Below, piece by piece: positions 7,669-16,758 of a stretch of DNA of 64,000 nt. A model generated the notes under the pieces. That model saw only the letters and a list, made by a program, of their open reading frames with translations. It did not search any database and was not told the origin of the DNA. The stretch is from an uncultured Candidatus Saccharibacteria bacterium. Lineage in GTDB: Bacteria; Patescibacteriota; Saccharimonadia; Saccharimonadales; Saccharimonadaceae. Both the position numbers and the translations under genes were made by a program. Within the stretch, counting starts at the first letter, position 1, and every line of letters begins with the position of its first letter. The stretch spans positions 124,001 to 188,000 of the forward strand of contig CAMCBN010000001.1 in the NCBI GenBank assembly GCA_945873065.1, written 5' to 3'.

Positions 7669-10218
7669 CTATACCGCACCCCATGTGTCACCTATAGATA
7701 CATCGACTTTAAGACGCACACCTAGCTCTGGGCAAATCTGCTCCATCGTCTGACGAAGTAGCTCTCCTACTCGCTCAGCTTGGGTACGTGGACATTCCAC
7801 CATTATACTATCGTGAATCTGCAGTACCTGGTGTCCCAGCGGCTCCTTTGAACCAGCTTCATCCTGATGTAGACGCCGTTCGACTGCCAGCATCGCCTGC
7901 TTCATTAGATCTGCCTCGGTACCCTGGATCGGCATATTCGCTGCTGCTCGCTCTGCAGCCGAACGTACAGCAAAATTGCGCGACGCCACATCCGGCGTCC
8001 AACGGCGTCGCCCAAATAAAGTCTGCACAAAGCCATCATCGTGCGCTTGCTGAATCGTTTGCGCCATATACTGCTTCAACTTCGGTCGCAAACGATAGTA
8101 TTCATCAATAAACTGTTGCGCCTCACCATAGCTCATCTCCGCTGCTGCCGCTAACCCATGTTGGCTCATGCCATAAAGCACTCCAAAATTCACTACCTTA
8201 GCACGACGACGCTGCTGCTTTGTCACCTCCGATAATGGTACATGGTATACTTGAGCAGCTGTTTTAGCGTGAATATCTACATCGGTATTGAAATCGTCGA
8301 TCATCTGGGTCTCTCCCGACATAACAGCCGCCAGTCGCAGTTCGAACTGTGAATAATCAGCACTAACAAACACATTTCCTGGAGCCGGCACAAAGGCTTC
8401 GCGGATCTGGCGCCCCAGCTCGGTCCGAATCGGGATGTTCTGCAAATTTGGCTCGGTACTGCTTAACCGCCCTGTCGCTGTCACATCTTGATTAAACGTA
8501 GTGTGAATATAGCCGTGTTCGTCAGTTTGCTCAGGCAATGTCGCTACATAAGTATTTTGCAATTTCGTTAATTCACGATAGCGTTCGATTAGCTCAACGA
8601 CTGGATGTTGCCCACGTAATTTGTCTAATTCGGCTCGACCAGTCGAATAACCCGTTTTGCCCTTTTTTATACCGACTGTTGGTAACATCAACTTCACGAA
8701 GAGTGCCTCAGCTAATTGCACTGGGCTACCAATATTAAACTCATACCCTACGAAATTATATATTTGCCGTTGCAGTTCAGTGATAGAATGCTGTAGCGAT
8801 TGATTCATTGTCGCGAGCTTACTCGTATCCAGACGAATACCATGATGCTCCATCCGTGCCAACACTGGTATCAACGGAAAGTCCATCTCGTGGGCTACTC
8901 GCGCTAAGTCGGGTAACGCCTCAAACGCTTGCGCCTGTTCGTCGTACACCGTCCACAGCGCACTGATAGCCAGGCGCGGGTCGTCGATCGACTCTAACCC
9001 AGTCAAATCAGCCAAAGTCCGTGACTTACGTAACGGGTTGAGCAAAAAGGATCCCTGCGAGGTGTCGTGCTTTACCTCTGGTAGTTGCGCTACACCACGA
9101 CGTAACATTTGCCGTAAGAAACCTTTCACGCCATGCCCTACCAGTGGTACACGCGGAACGATATTCATCGCATCGGACCAACTCAACCGGGCTGCCTTAC
9201 CCCGTTCATGGCTCACCCAAACGACATCGTCAGTCGGCCACACGATCAACTCATCCGCCATTAATAATAAAGTTCTAGCATGATCAGTTGGCAATTCTGT
9301 CGCACGACTTGCCACTGATGGCCTTTGCATATCAAAATCCGACCGCATTTGTGATGGTAGTTTTTTGATCAAGCTCCGAAACTCTAATCGATGCAACAAT
9401 GCCAACAACGTATCACTATCAAAATTACGAACATCCATCGCTGGCAAATCAAGTGTAACTGGTGCATCTGTGAATAATCGCGCCAGTTCGCGGCTCATGT
9501 AGGCCGATTCTTTGCCCGCCTCGAGCTTGCGCCTGAGACTATCTTTGACCTGCCACAAGTTATCATAAATATTATCGAGCGTGCCGAACTGCTGCAGCAG
9601 CTTCACAGCTGTTTTTTCACCAACACCTGGCACACCAGGAATATTATCCGACGAATCACCCTTTAAACTTTTTAGGTCGAGAAACTGATCGATGCGAATG
9701 CCATAACGCTTCTCAAACTCTGAAAGGTCAAACTTATCGATATTCGTCAAACCTTTCTTGAGTGCATACAAAAAAGTATTCTTGTCGAGAATCTGCAGCG
9801 CATCTAGATCGCTAGTAATAAGATACGTTTCGATGCCACCGTGCTTTTCAGCTTGTGCGTCAAGCGTCGCCATAATATCATCAGCCTCATAATCGTCGAA
9901 TTCATACAACGGCCAACCAAATGCCGACAGCAATTCATGTAAAATCGGGATCTGCGTATAAAAATCCGGTGGTGGCGCCTTACGGCCAGCTTTGTATTCA
10001 GGATAAATAGCCAAGCGACGGCGGATATTAGTTTTGGGTTTATCCCAGGCTACACAAACGTAATCTGGCTCGATCCGCCTGATCAGTTCCAAACTAAGCG
10101 CCGCAAAACCATACACTCCGCCAGTCGGCGTGCCATCAGCCGTCGAAAGATTTGGCATAGCATAATAACCACGATAGAATACACTTTTACCATCGATGAT
10201 CACCAGGCGTTTCGTCAT
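7669..10218 (-). CDS. polA: DNA polymerase I
   Basis: An 849-aa Pol I. The N-terminal 5'-3' exonuclease (FEN) domain has its metal ligands (IIDGKSVFYRG, DDYEADDIM, SDLDALQI, GDSSDNIPGVPGVGEKTA). The polymerase domain carries motif A (ADYSQFELR), motif B (RRRAKVVNFGVLYG) and motif C (QIHDSIMVE). The middle 3'-5' exonuclease domain shows none of the expected acidic residues, so proofreading is probably absent, as in Taq-type enzymes. The upstream in-frame ATG at 10287 was rejected, since ATG 10218 starts directly with MTKRLVIIDGKS and has TATACT at 6 nt. It is divergent from the P-loop kinase gene. Confidence 0.96.
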   Translation of the reverse strand: MTKRLVIIDGKSVFYRGYYAMPNLSTADGTPTGGVYGFAALSLELIRRIEPDYVCVAWDKPKTNIRRRLAIYPEYKAGRKAPPPDFYTQIPILHELLSAFGWPLYEFDDYEADDIMATLDAQAEKHGGIETYLITSDLDALQILDKNTFLYALKKGLTNIDKFDLSEFEKRYGIRIDQFLDLKSLKGDSSDNIPGVPGVGEKTAVKLLQQFGTLDNIYDNLWQVKDSLRRKLEAGKESAYMSRELARLFTDAPVTLDLPAMDVRNFDSDTLLALLHRLEFRSLIKKLPSQMRSDFDMQRPSVASRATELPTDHARTLLLMADELIVWPTDDVVWVSHERGKAARLSWSDAMNIVPRVPLVGHGVKGFLRQMLRRGVAQLPEVKHDTSQGSFLLNPLRKSRTLADLTGLESIDDPRLAISALWTVYDEQAQAFEALPDLARVAHEMDFPLIPVLARMEHHGIRLDTSKLATMNQSLQHSITELQRQIYNFVGYEFNIGSPVQLAEALFVKLMLPTVGIKKGKTGYSTGRAELDKLRGQHPVVELIERYRELTKLQNTYVATLPEQTDEHGYIHTTFNQDVTATGRLSSTEPNLQNIPIRTELGRQIREAFVPAPGNVFVSADYSQFELRLAAVMSGETQMIDDFNTDVDIHAKTAAQVYHVPLSEVTKQQRRRAKVVNFGVLYGMSQHGLAAAAEMSYGEAQQFIDEYYRLRPKLKQYMAQTIQQAHDDGFVQTLFGRRRWTPDVASRNFAVRSAAERAAANMPIQGTEADLMKQAMLAVERRLHQDEAGSKEPLGHQVLQIHDSIMVECPRTQAERVGELLRQTMEQICPELGVRLKVDVSIGDTWGAV

Positions 10219-10224
10219 ATACAC

Positions 10225-10230
10225 AGTATA
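10225..10230 (-). promoter_or_regulatory. -10 box of polA, leaderless type
   Basis: TATACT ends 6 nt before the polA ATG at 10218. Confidence 0.6.
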
Positions 10231-10317
10231 CCATCCAGCTAACGATGGCACGATTCCGTATCGCCATACAGACTCCCAGTGCGCCATGCAACAATAATTA
10301 AATCACCGATTGTCTGT

Positions 10318-10323
10318 TATACT
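10318..10323 (+). promoter_or_regulatory. -10 box of the P-loop kinase gene, leaderless type
   Basis: TATACT ends 6 nt before ATG 10330. It is divergent from the polA promoter about 90 bp away. Confidence 0.6.
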
Positions 10324-10329
10324 TGTAGC

Positions 10330-10902
10330 ATGAGTCATCATTCGTCGAAAAAAATCATCGCCTTTGTCGGATTACCCGGTGCTGGCAAAAGCTCTGCTGT
10401 TAATTATCTCACCGCCAAAGGTTTGCCGAAAGTATATGTAGGTGGCCTGATCGTCGAAGGAGTCAAAGCCCTTGGCCTACCTGTCAACCCACAAAATGAG
10501 CGTGAATATCGCGAGCGTATGCGCCATGAACATGGCAACGATTACTTCATACGCCAATGCGCCAAACAGATCAATCACCTGTTTGAAGCTGGACAACATA
10601 CTGTAGTACTCGATGGTTTGTATACCTGGACAGAATATAAGTATCTAAAACATAAATTCCCCGGTGAACTCGTTACTATCGCGATAGTTGTACCGCGCCA
10701 CGAACGCCACCACCGGCTAGCTGTACGACCTATCCGCCCACTCACCGAAGCAGAAGCTACTGAACGCGACTGGGCGGAGATCGAGAACCTCGAAAAAGGT
10801 GGTCCTATTGCCATTGCCGACTATTTTTTGTACAACAACACATCGATCGATGCTTTGCATACCGACATCGACGCTTTGCTCCACCAAATCGAGCTAGAGT
10901 AA
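10330..10902 (+). CDS. P-loop kinase, dephospho-CoA kinase/AAA-like
   Basis: A 190-aa nucleotide-binding protein with a Walker A motif at the N-terminus (GLPGAGKSS), a lid-like Arg-rich segment (ERHHRLAVRPIRPLTEAEATERD) and the YFLYNNTSIDAL ending common to small P-loop kinases such as dephospho-CoA kinase and predicted UMP/CMP-type kinases. The substrate is uncertain; the KGLPKVYVGGLIVEG stretch resembles the archaeal/CPR AAA_18-type kinases. The start is ATG 10330, which has TATACT at 6 nt, rather than the upstream in-frame ATG 10279. Confidence 0.75.
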   Translation: MSHHSSKKIIAFVGLPGAGKSSAVNYLTAKGLPKVYVGGLIVEGVKALGLPVNPQNEREYRERMRHEHGNDYFIRQCAKQINHLFEAGQHTVVLDGLYTWTEYKYLKHKFPGELVTIAIVVPRHERHHRLAVRPIRPLTEAEATERDWAEIENLEKGGPIAIADYFLYNNTSIDALHTDIDALLHQIELE

Positions 10903-11026
10903 ATGTCTACGATTATACGACCACCACTTTTTTCGTCTGCCAAGCATTAGCCTTCATTGACACTAACGCCAATCACCTAGCCCGCTAGCCTGCCACCAAT
11001 CCATCGATCAGGCTGCTAGCTACGGC

Positions 11027-12058
11027 TTACGGCTCACTGACACGGATCAACGCCTTAATCGCTTCGCGCTTGTCCATTTTGTCATAAGCTTCGGCGATGT
11101 GATCGAGGTCAGTTTCGAAAGTAAAGACGCGGCCTGGATTGATTTTGCCCGATAACACCGCATCGAGCAACTCTGGCACATATGCTCGTGTCGGCGCTGG
11201 CCCACCATGGACGCCAACTGTAGCAAAAAAGATCTTGTCGAACGGTACGTGTATATCATGTGGTACTCCAACGGTGCCAACGATAGCACCTGGGCGAGCG
11301 ATATTAAAGGCAGTCTGCATAGCCGCATCATTACCGACACATTCCATCACTGCATCAACACCAACACCTTCTTCGGTCAACGCCCTAACTTTTGCTTCAC
11401 CTTCTGGCCCACGCTCTGCTACGATATCAGTCGCACCAAATTCACGGCCCAGAGCCTGGCGATCTTCATGCCGACTCATCAAGACAATCCGCTTGGCACC
11501 AAGCAGTTTCGCAGAAATAACCGCACACAAACCAACAGCACCATCACCGACCACCGCCACAGTCTGGCCTGGTTTTACCTGTGCCATTTTAGCAGCATGA
11601 TAACCTGTTCCCATGACATCACTCAAGGTGAGCAGCGACTTCAGCTGATCATCAGTGTAATTCCCCTCAGGAATTTTATACAATGATCCATCCGCCAATG
11701 GTACATACGAATACTCACTTTGGCCAGTGCCATACCATGTACCATGCAAACAATTCGTCTGGCGACCCGCCCGACAATTAGCACACGTACCATCGCTCAA
11801 GCCAAACGGAACAATCACGAAGTCACCTGGTCGGAAATTCTTCACTCCATCGCCGACTTCTTCGACGACACCGATACCTTCATGACCAACCTGACTGCCA
11901 GCTGGCCGCTCTTCGATACCACGATAGAACCACAAATCCGAGCCACAAACACAGGCACGCACCACTCGAATCACCGCATCGGTCGGAGCCTGAATAACAG
12001 GCTTGTCGCGCTCCTCGACTGTGATTTGCTTGGCACCTCTATAAATCGCTGCTTTCAT
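11027..12058 (-). CDS. Zinc-dependent alcohol dehydrogenase family protein (MDR)
   Basis: A 343-aa medium-chain dehydrogenase/reductase. Catalytic zinc ligands are visible (CVCGSDLW and GHEGIGVVEEVG). The structural-zinc loop CANCRAGRQTNC shows three cysteines instead of four. The Rossmann dinucleotide motif is VVGDGAVGLCAV. It resembles IMP-type dehydrogenases acting on small alcohols or aldehydes, but the substrate is not readable. A strong AGGAGG precedes the ATG, and TATAAT at 12118-12123 would give a leader of about 50 nt. It is one of few central-metabolism enzymes in the window. Confidence 0.9.
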   Translation of the reverse strand: MKAAIYRGAKQITVEERDKPVIQAPTDAVIRVVRACVCGSDLWFYRGIEERPAGSQVGHEGIGVVEEVGDGVKNFRPGDFVIVPFGLSDGTCANCRAGRQTNCLHGTWYGTGQSEYSYVPLADGSLYKIPEGNYTDDQLKSLLTLSDVMGTGYHAAKMAQVKPGQTVAVVGDGAVGLCAVISAKLLGAKRIVLMSRHEDRQALGREFGATDIVAERGPEGEAKVRALTEEGVGVDAVMECVGNDAAMQTAFNIARPGAIVGTVGVPHDIHVPFDKIFFATVGVHGGPAPTRAYVPELLDAVLSGKINPGRVFTFETDLDHIAEAYDKMDKREAIKALIRVSEP

Positions 12059-12117
12059 AATAATCCCTCCTAACTTACGTTTGTTCTTGGAGTAGCCGGA
12101 TGCTCTCCTGTCCTTAT

Positions 12118-12123
12118 ATTATA
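12118..12123 (-). promoter_or_regulatory. -10 box of the alcohol dehydrogenase gene
   Basis: TATAAT about 60 nt upstream of the start codon, consistent with a leadered mRNA carrying the AGGAGG site. Confidence 0.45.
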
Positions 12124-12218
12124 CACGTTCATGCTAATTGATCAGTTTATTTTTCGTTGCAAAATACCCCCTACCCTATTAAATAAATCCTGATCCGTTC
12201 TTGCTAAACTTTGCTTTT

Positions 12219-13496
12219 TTAACGACGACGCTTGATACGCAATCTGCTAACCACTATCACAGAGCCGCCTGTTATCGCGATAATGGCTGCGACGATAGCT
12301 ATAATATAAATGTTTTCGCCAGTATCAGCCAACCTATCCGCGTCTCCAGCAGTAGATTTAGGCTGCTCATTTTGTTGGTTCAGCCCCACTGAGGCCTGAC
12401 TATTAGAAGCAGCCGATTCTTTGGCAGAAGGAGTGTAGTGGCCCGATGTTTTGGGCGCGACTGCAGAAATCGCTGTGGTGGCATTCCCTTCACCATACAC
12501 ACGTACATAGTCAATCAAAAATGTCTGGACTGGGAAACGTTTCGTCGGTGATGGCGGATTGAGGTTAGCTTTCGACTCCACATAATCATTCAAAATTATA
12601 TACCACTTATCGTTGAATACTTTCTGAGCCAATTCACCAACACCCAATTTCGAAATCTCTCCACTTGTCATAGATGATGGGGTACGACCTTTTTCGTCGA
12701 TCATTTTGGTGCTAGGATTAACCACCTTGACGACATTGGTATCGCTTGTTCTGTAATGAGACACACCAACTGGCTCATTGTCGACATAATATCTCACTGC
12801 CCTACCATCATATTCAACCGCCCAGGTATGCCAATCATCAGCGAGCGACACTGCCCGTCGATTCACCCTATTTTCTAACCTATAGTTGAGCGTTCGCGTC
12901 CGCCAAGTATTTAACTCTCGGCTATGAAAACAAGTAACATGCGAAGCCGACCAGGTATATTCCGGCATGTGAGAGTACCATTCGAGTATATCGAGCTCCC
13001 CATACGGTGAATTCGCTGCAGAATTCCTCGCACAAGTAGCGAGGTCTTCACTATTGCGCATCCACAGTGATGGTCTAGTCCCCTTAAGGCCATTCCAATT
13101 TACTTTAGCACGAATCTCCACTCGAAACGGCTTACTGCCATCGACTATCTTGTCGGACATGAGCCTGCCACTCAGATACTGTGTGATTTTGCCAGCTGGA
13201 CAGGGGTATTCACTAGCATTAGAGGCGTCAAGCTTTTCGCTCCGGTTTGACACACAATGCCGAGTAGTTTTGATGACCAAGTTGCCATCCTTTACGCTGA
13301 GCCCATTCTCGTTGAACGACATATGCGTACTGAGGTGATTCTTCACTTGACGAATATTCCAGTCGGTTGGTATCGATGTACTATTAAATTCCTGCGCATA
13401 AGTCGGCTTCCAAGTCACCGCACCGACCGTATTCGTGTATAGCAACGACAGCAAAAAAGCTCCAATTACTAGCCCAATTAGTTTACCCCTGTTCAC
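12219..13496 (-). CDS. Secreted GH16-like glycoside hydrolase with LAxTG wall-anchor signal
   Basis: A 425-aa protein. A signal peptide (NRGKLIGLVIGAFLLSLLYT) is followed by a concanavalin-A-like domain with the GH16 catalytic pattern ExDxxE, seen as ELDILE near residue 168, and a long second half with DDWHTWAVEYDG and FLIDYVRVYGEG, typical of laminarinase/beta-glucanase relatives. After a Ser/Gln-rich linker comes LADTG, a hydrophobic helix and a KRRR tail, a sortase-type anchor of the LAxTG class. The start is GTG 13496 with GGAG upstream; the ATG at 13547 overlaps the -10 promoter box. It may cut host or neighbour beta-glucans at the cell surface. Confidence 0.82.
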   Translation of the reverse strand: MNRGKLIGLVIGAFLLSLLYTNTVGAVTWKPTYAQEFNSTSIPTDWNIRQVKNHLSTHMSFNENGLSVKDGNLVIKTTRHCVSNRSEKLDASNASEYPCPAGKITQYLSGRLMSDKIVDGSKPFRVEIRAKVNWNGLKGTRPSLWMRNSEDLATCARNSAANSPYGELDILEWYSHMPEYTWSASHVTCFHSRELNTWRTRTLNYRLENRVNRRAVSLADDWHTWAVEYDGRAVRYYVDNEPVGVSHYRTSDTNVVKVVNPSTKMIDEKGRTPSSMTSGEISKLGVGELAQKVFNDKWYIILNDYVESKANLNPPSPTKRFPVQTFLIDYVRVYGEGNATTAISAVAPKTSGHYTPSAKESAASNSQASVGLNQQNEQPKSTAGDADRLADTGENIYIIAIVAAIIAITGGSVIVVSRLRIKRRR

Positions 13497-13545
13497 CTTT
13501 CTGTCTCCTTCTGTCTTTCTGTTAAGACAACTGTTTGTGCTTTTC

Positions 13546-13573
13546 ATTGTAATATAAATTTACAATTTGTCAA
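13546..13573 (-). promoter_or_regulatory. Sigma-70 promoter of the GH16-like gene
   Basis: A perfect TTGACA (13568-13573), a 16-bp spacer and TACAAT (13546-13551). The predicted start of transcription lies about 43 nt before GTG 13496, which rules out ATG 13547 as the initiation codon. Confidence 0.7.
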
Positions 13574-13700
13574 AAGAAGTTTATTTACATCCAAACTTTA
13601 ACGCCATCGCCACTATCCCTAAATAATACGAAACCCTACGGCATCATCTGAATAACAGACGCCTAAGGGGCCTAATTCTACGTGAACGACGGTCAAATGA

Positions 13701-14699
13701 CTATTGCTGCAGATATTCGTACAATTTCTTGGCGTCTTTATGCTTACGCAATTTTGTCAAAGCCTTCGCCTCGATCTGTCGAATACGCTCACGTGTCACC
13801 GCGAATTCCTGCCCAACCTCCTCGAGTGTGTGACTTCGACCATTCTCGAGCCCAAATCGCAGCTTGATGATCTTCTGCTCGCGATCACTTAGCGTCGACA
13901 GTATATCTTGCGCCTGTTCTTTCAGTAATTGATTTGATGCCGATTCTTCTGGGCTAATAGTGTCTTCATCTTCGATAAAATCGCCTAGCACCGACTCTTC
14001 TGCGTCATCACCATCACGACCCACGCCAGCATCAAGACTACTAATATCTTGTTTGATCTTCATTACATACTCTACTTTATCTGGCTCCATCTCTAGCTCC
14101 TTGGCTAGCTCTTTGATAGTCGGCTCACGATTTAGCTCTTGCGTCATACGACGCTGGGTACGGAGTAATTTATTGATAGTCTCTACCATGTGCACTGGTA
14201 TACGAATGGTACGAGCCTGATCGGCGATAGCCCGAGTAATAGCCTGGCGAATCCACCATGTAGCATATGTCGAAAACTTAAAGCCCTTGTCTGGGTCAAA
14301 CTTTTCCACTGCTCGTAATAGCCCAGTGTGTCCCTCTTGGATTAGATCGAGAAAATCGAGACCACGTCCAGAATAACGCTTGGCGATCGACACCACCAAA
14401 CGCATGTTAGACTCAGCCATTTTATCTTTAGCGCGCTTATTACCTTCCTTGACTTTGTAAGCCAGCTCAAGCTCTTCCTCGGCACTTAATAACGGAATTT
14501 TACCGATCTCGCGCAAGTGTAAACGTACCGAATCATCGCTAATATCATCGAAATATTGACTACTATTAAGGATCTCCTCTGGCGTATCCTCCTCTTCTAG
14601 GGCGGCTAGATCTGGTTCCATGTCGTCTGGCATAGATATCGACAGCTGAGTTTCGTCTGTTGCGACAGGCTTGGTTGTCTTTTTTTTATCGGTTGCCAC
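13701..14699 (-). CDS. rpoD: RNA polymerase sigma factor RpoD (sigma-70)
   Basis: A 332-aa primary sigma factor. Region 1.2 ([16 protein letters not shown]), region 2 with the -10-recognition helix ([29 protein letters not shown], seen in pieces), region 3 and region 4 with the helix-turn-helix ([20 protein letters not shown]) are all present. Region 1.1 is missing and replaced by a short acidic N-terminus. The start is GTG 14699, overlapping the end of dnaG by 14 nt, with GGAG upstream. The dnaG-rpoD order is the classic macromolecular-synthesis operon without rpsU. Confidence 0.96.
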   Translation of the reverse strand: MATDKKKTTKPVATDETQLSISMPDDMEPDLAALEEEDTPEEILNSSQYFDDISDDSVRLHLREIGKIPLLSAEEELELAYKVKEGNKRAKDKMAESNMRLVVSIAKRYSGRGLDFLDLIQEGHTGLLRAVEKFDPDKGFKFSTYATWWIRQAITRAIADQARTIRIPVHMVETINKLLRTQRRMTQELNREPTIKELAKELEMEPDKVEYVMKIKQDISSLDAGVGRDGDDAEESVLGDFIEDEDTISPEESASNQLLKEQAQDILSTLSDREQKIIKLRFGLENGRSHTLEEVGQEFAVTRERIRQIEAKALTKLRKHKDAKKLYEYLQQ

Positions 14700-16428
14700 G
14701 TGCTATCTCCTTGATTAAATCATTTAACTGCTGCCGTAACCGCTGAGCGGTCTCATCATCGCCTATCGCTTCAGCATTACGAAGTTGAGTGATAAATAAT
14801 TGCTTTTGTTGTTGCTTATGTTCGTTTGTTATTTGCCGCAAAAGTCGGGCGAGTTCATAGTAGCGATCTGTCTCGCTCCAATCGCCATACCGAGCCTCGG
14901 CACGCACTCTAGCCATTGTAATATACTCATCATAGTTTTGCAATGGTGATGGTGTCTTGGTAAACTCCTCTGTACGATGTGCCACACAGTACTCCGCTAC
15001 CGCCTGGCGTGCCTCGCCGTGAAACAGCTTTACGTCACTAGGCGCCAACAATTCACGGCTTTTCGTATCGAGCATCAACAAAGCCAATGCATCATCATGA
15101 TGAAGATAACGATTTGGCGAAATATTTTGTGGTGTTTTTATCACCTTGTATGACACGCGAGGCATAGCTTGTTGTTGTGCTTTGGCCTGCACTGCCTCCA
15201 GCGTTGAGTGTGCCCGCTCAGCGATCACTCGCTGATAGTACTCGCGCTCTACCGGATCACTGAGCTGACCCACTAACGCCAACCCGATCGAAGTGAACTG
15301 TCGCTTCCCTGCTGCAGTCGTCAAATCCAACTGCCGCTGATATTGGTCAAGCAACCAATCTACCGCTGGCTGTGCCGCCGCTATCGCCGACTGCCATGCC
15401 GCTACGCCCTGTTGTCGAATTAATTCATCTGGGTCTTTTGCCCCTGTGAACGAAATTACTTTTAGCTCTACCCCCACCTGCGACGCTAGCCCGATCGCTC
15501 GTTCGGTCGCTGCCCGACCGGCCGCATCGCTATCAAAACTCAATCGGATATCTTGCGTCAACCGCTTCAACGCTCGAAGATGGTGCTCGGTCAAAGCAGT
15601 CCCCGCCGCTGCCACTACCGTCGCTTCACCAGCCTGATGACTACTCACCACATCGAGGTTTCCTTCTACTATTACTGCATAACCATTTGCCCTGATCGCT
15701 TGTTTCGCCTGCGACAACCCGAAAACATGCCAGCTCTTGTTATACAAAAGGGTTTGCGGTGTATTTAAATATTTTGGCGCCCGTGGATCGTCAACGATCA
15801 CACGCGCTGTAAAACCGATGACTTGCCCACCCGAGTTCATCAACGGCACCATCATTCTGCCGTGAAACAAGTCTCCACCAAAACGATTCGTCAACCCTGC
15901 ATCACGTATCTCTTGCATTGTAAAACTTTTCTTCTGCAAGTATTCTACGAGCATCCTGCCTCGGTCTGGGGCACACCCTATTTGAAAATCCTGTACCGTC
16001 TGTTTTGTTAAAGCGCGCCGGACAAACACATATTCTTGCGCTCGCCGATCTCGAACCAAACAATGCTGATAAAAATTCGCAGCTAACCGATGCGCTTCCA
16101 AAAGTCGTTGCTTGCGCCGTGCCAAATCACGCCCTCGCACATCTTCATACTGTGATAGGTCGACTCCAGCTTTTCGTGCCAATAATTCCAAACTCTGACG
16201 AAAATCGACTCCTTCTACTTCCATAATGAAGCTAAAAATATCACCACCTTTACCACTACTAAAATCATGCCAAATATTTTTCTCTGGGCTAACATAAAAA
16301 CTCGGCGTTCTCTCATCAGTGAAGGGGCTCAAACCCTTAAAACTACGCCCGGCCCGCTTGAGCGAAACATATTCTCCCACAACATCCTCAATGTTGAGAC
16401 GCGAGCGCACTTCTTCCTTGGCATCCAT
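14686..16428 (-). CDS. dnaG: DNA primase DnaG lacking CHC2 zinc ligands
   Basis: A 580-aa primase. The Toprim core is clear ([18 protein letters not shown], the acidic [11 protein letters not shown] motif). The N-terminal zinc-binding domain keeps its shape, with [20 protein letters not shown] and [14 protein letters not shown], but every zinc ligand is replaced: the usual CPFH reads SPFT and the CFxC pair reads DFSS. The C-terminal helicase-interaction domain is present. It makes RNA primers at the fork. TATACT lies 6 nt before the ATG, so the dnaG-rpoD transcript is probably leaderless. Confidence 0.95.
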   Translation of the reverse strand: MDAKEEVRSRLNIEDVVGEYVSLKRAGRSFKGLSPFTDERTPSFYVSPEKNIWHDFSSGKGGDIFSFIMEVEGVDFRQSLELLARKAGVDLSQYEDVRGRDLARRKQRLLEAHRLAANFYQHCLVRDRRAQEYVFVRRALTKQTVQDFQIGCAPDRGRMLVEYLQKKSFTMQEIRDAGLTNRFGGDLFHGRMMVPLMNSGGQVIGFTARVIVDDPRAPKYLNTPQTLLYNKSWHVFGLSQAKQAIRANGYAVIVEGNLDVVSSHQAGEATVVAAAGTALTEHHLRALKRLTQDIRLSFDSDAAGRAATERAIGLASQVGVELKVISFTGAKDPDELIRQQGVAAWQSAIAAAQPAVDWLLDQYQRQLDLTTAAGKRQFTSIGLALVGQLSDPVEREYYQRVIAERAHSTLEAVQAKAQQQAMPRVSYKVIKTPQNISPNRYLHHDDALALLMLDTKSRELLAPSDVKLFHGEARQAVAEYCVAHRTEEFTKTPSPLQNYDEYITMARVRAEARYGDWSETDRYYELARLLRQITNEHKQQQKQLFITQLRNAEAIGDDETAQRLRQQLNDLIKEIARGNR

Positions 16429-16434
16429 GTCACT

Positions 16435-16440
16435 AGTATA
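16435..16440 (-). promoter_or_regulatory. -10 box of dnaG-rpoD, leaderless type
   Basis: TATACT ends 6 nt before the dnaG ATG. Confidence 0.6.
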
Positions 16441-16577
16441 ACAAGTCGACCATGATTTGACCTTACCATAGCCACCTTCACTACACCACCTGTGGTCGAT
16501 ATTTTGTATATACCCACACCTATATATCTATATTAGCCATAGGGTGTATGCCTATATTATTTTTGGATTTATTTATA

Positions 16578-16617
16578 GTATATAGGGGTATTATGTATAT
16601 AGAGTATAGGGGTATTG
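16578..16617. repeat. Direct repeat in AT-rich dnaG upstream region
   Basis: The 330-bp gap between dnaG and the next gene is AT-rich and has no ORF. It holds two copies of a GGGGTATT-containing repeat (16578-16593 and 16604-16617, 26 bp apart), and flanking copies of TATACCC-like words near 16510. This could be a regulatory site. I found no DnaA-box cluster, so an origin is not supported. Confidence 0.4.
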
Positions 16618-16758
16618 TATATAATATTAATGTTTAATTTTTATTGTGCAGCATTAATATACTTATGTGATTTTCTTCACACAAAAAAATCTACCACCTC
16701 TGTTGTGAATATAATCCCTCTTTACCTCTGTTAGTGGTTGTGTTTAAATAGAGACAGT

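Noticed and set aside
13496-13547. ATG 13547 as the start of the GH16-like protein
   Set aside because: It overlaps the -10 box of a TTGACA-16-TACAAT promoter. GTG 13496 has GGAG upstream and begins a proper signal peptide.
16441-16758. Origin of replication in the AT-rich gap near dnaG
   Set aside because: No DnaA-box cluster (TTATCCACA-like) and no dnaA or dnaN beside it.
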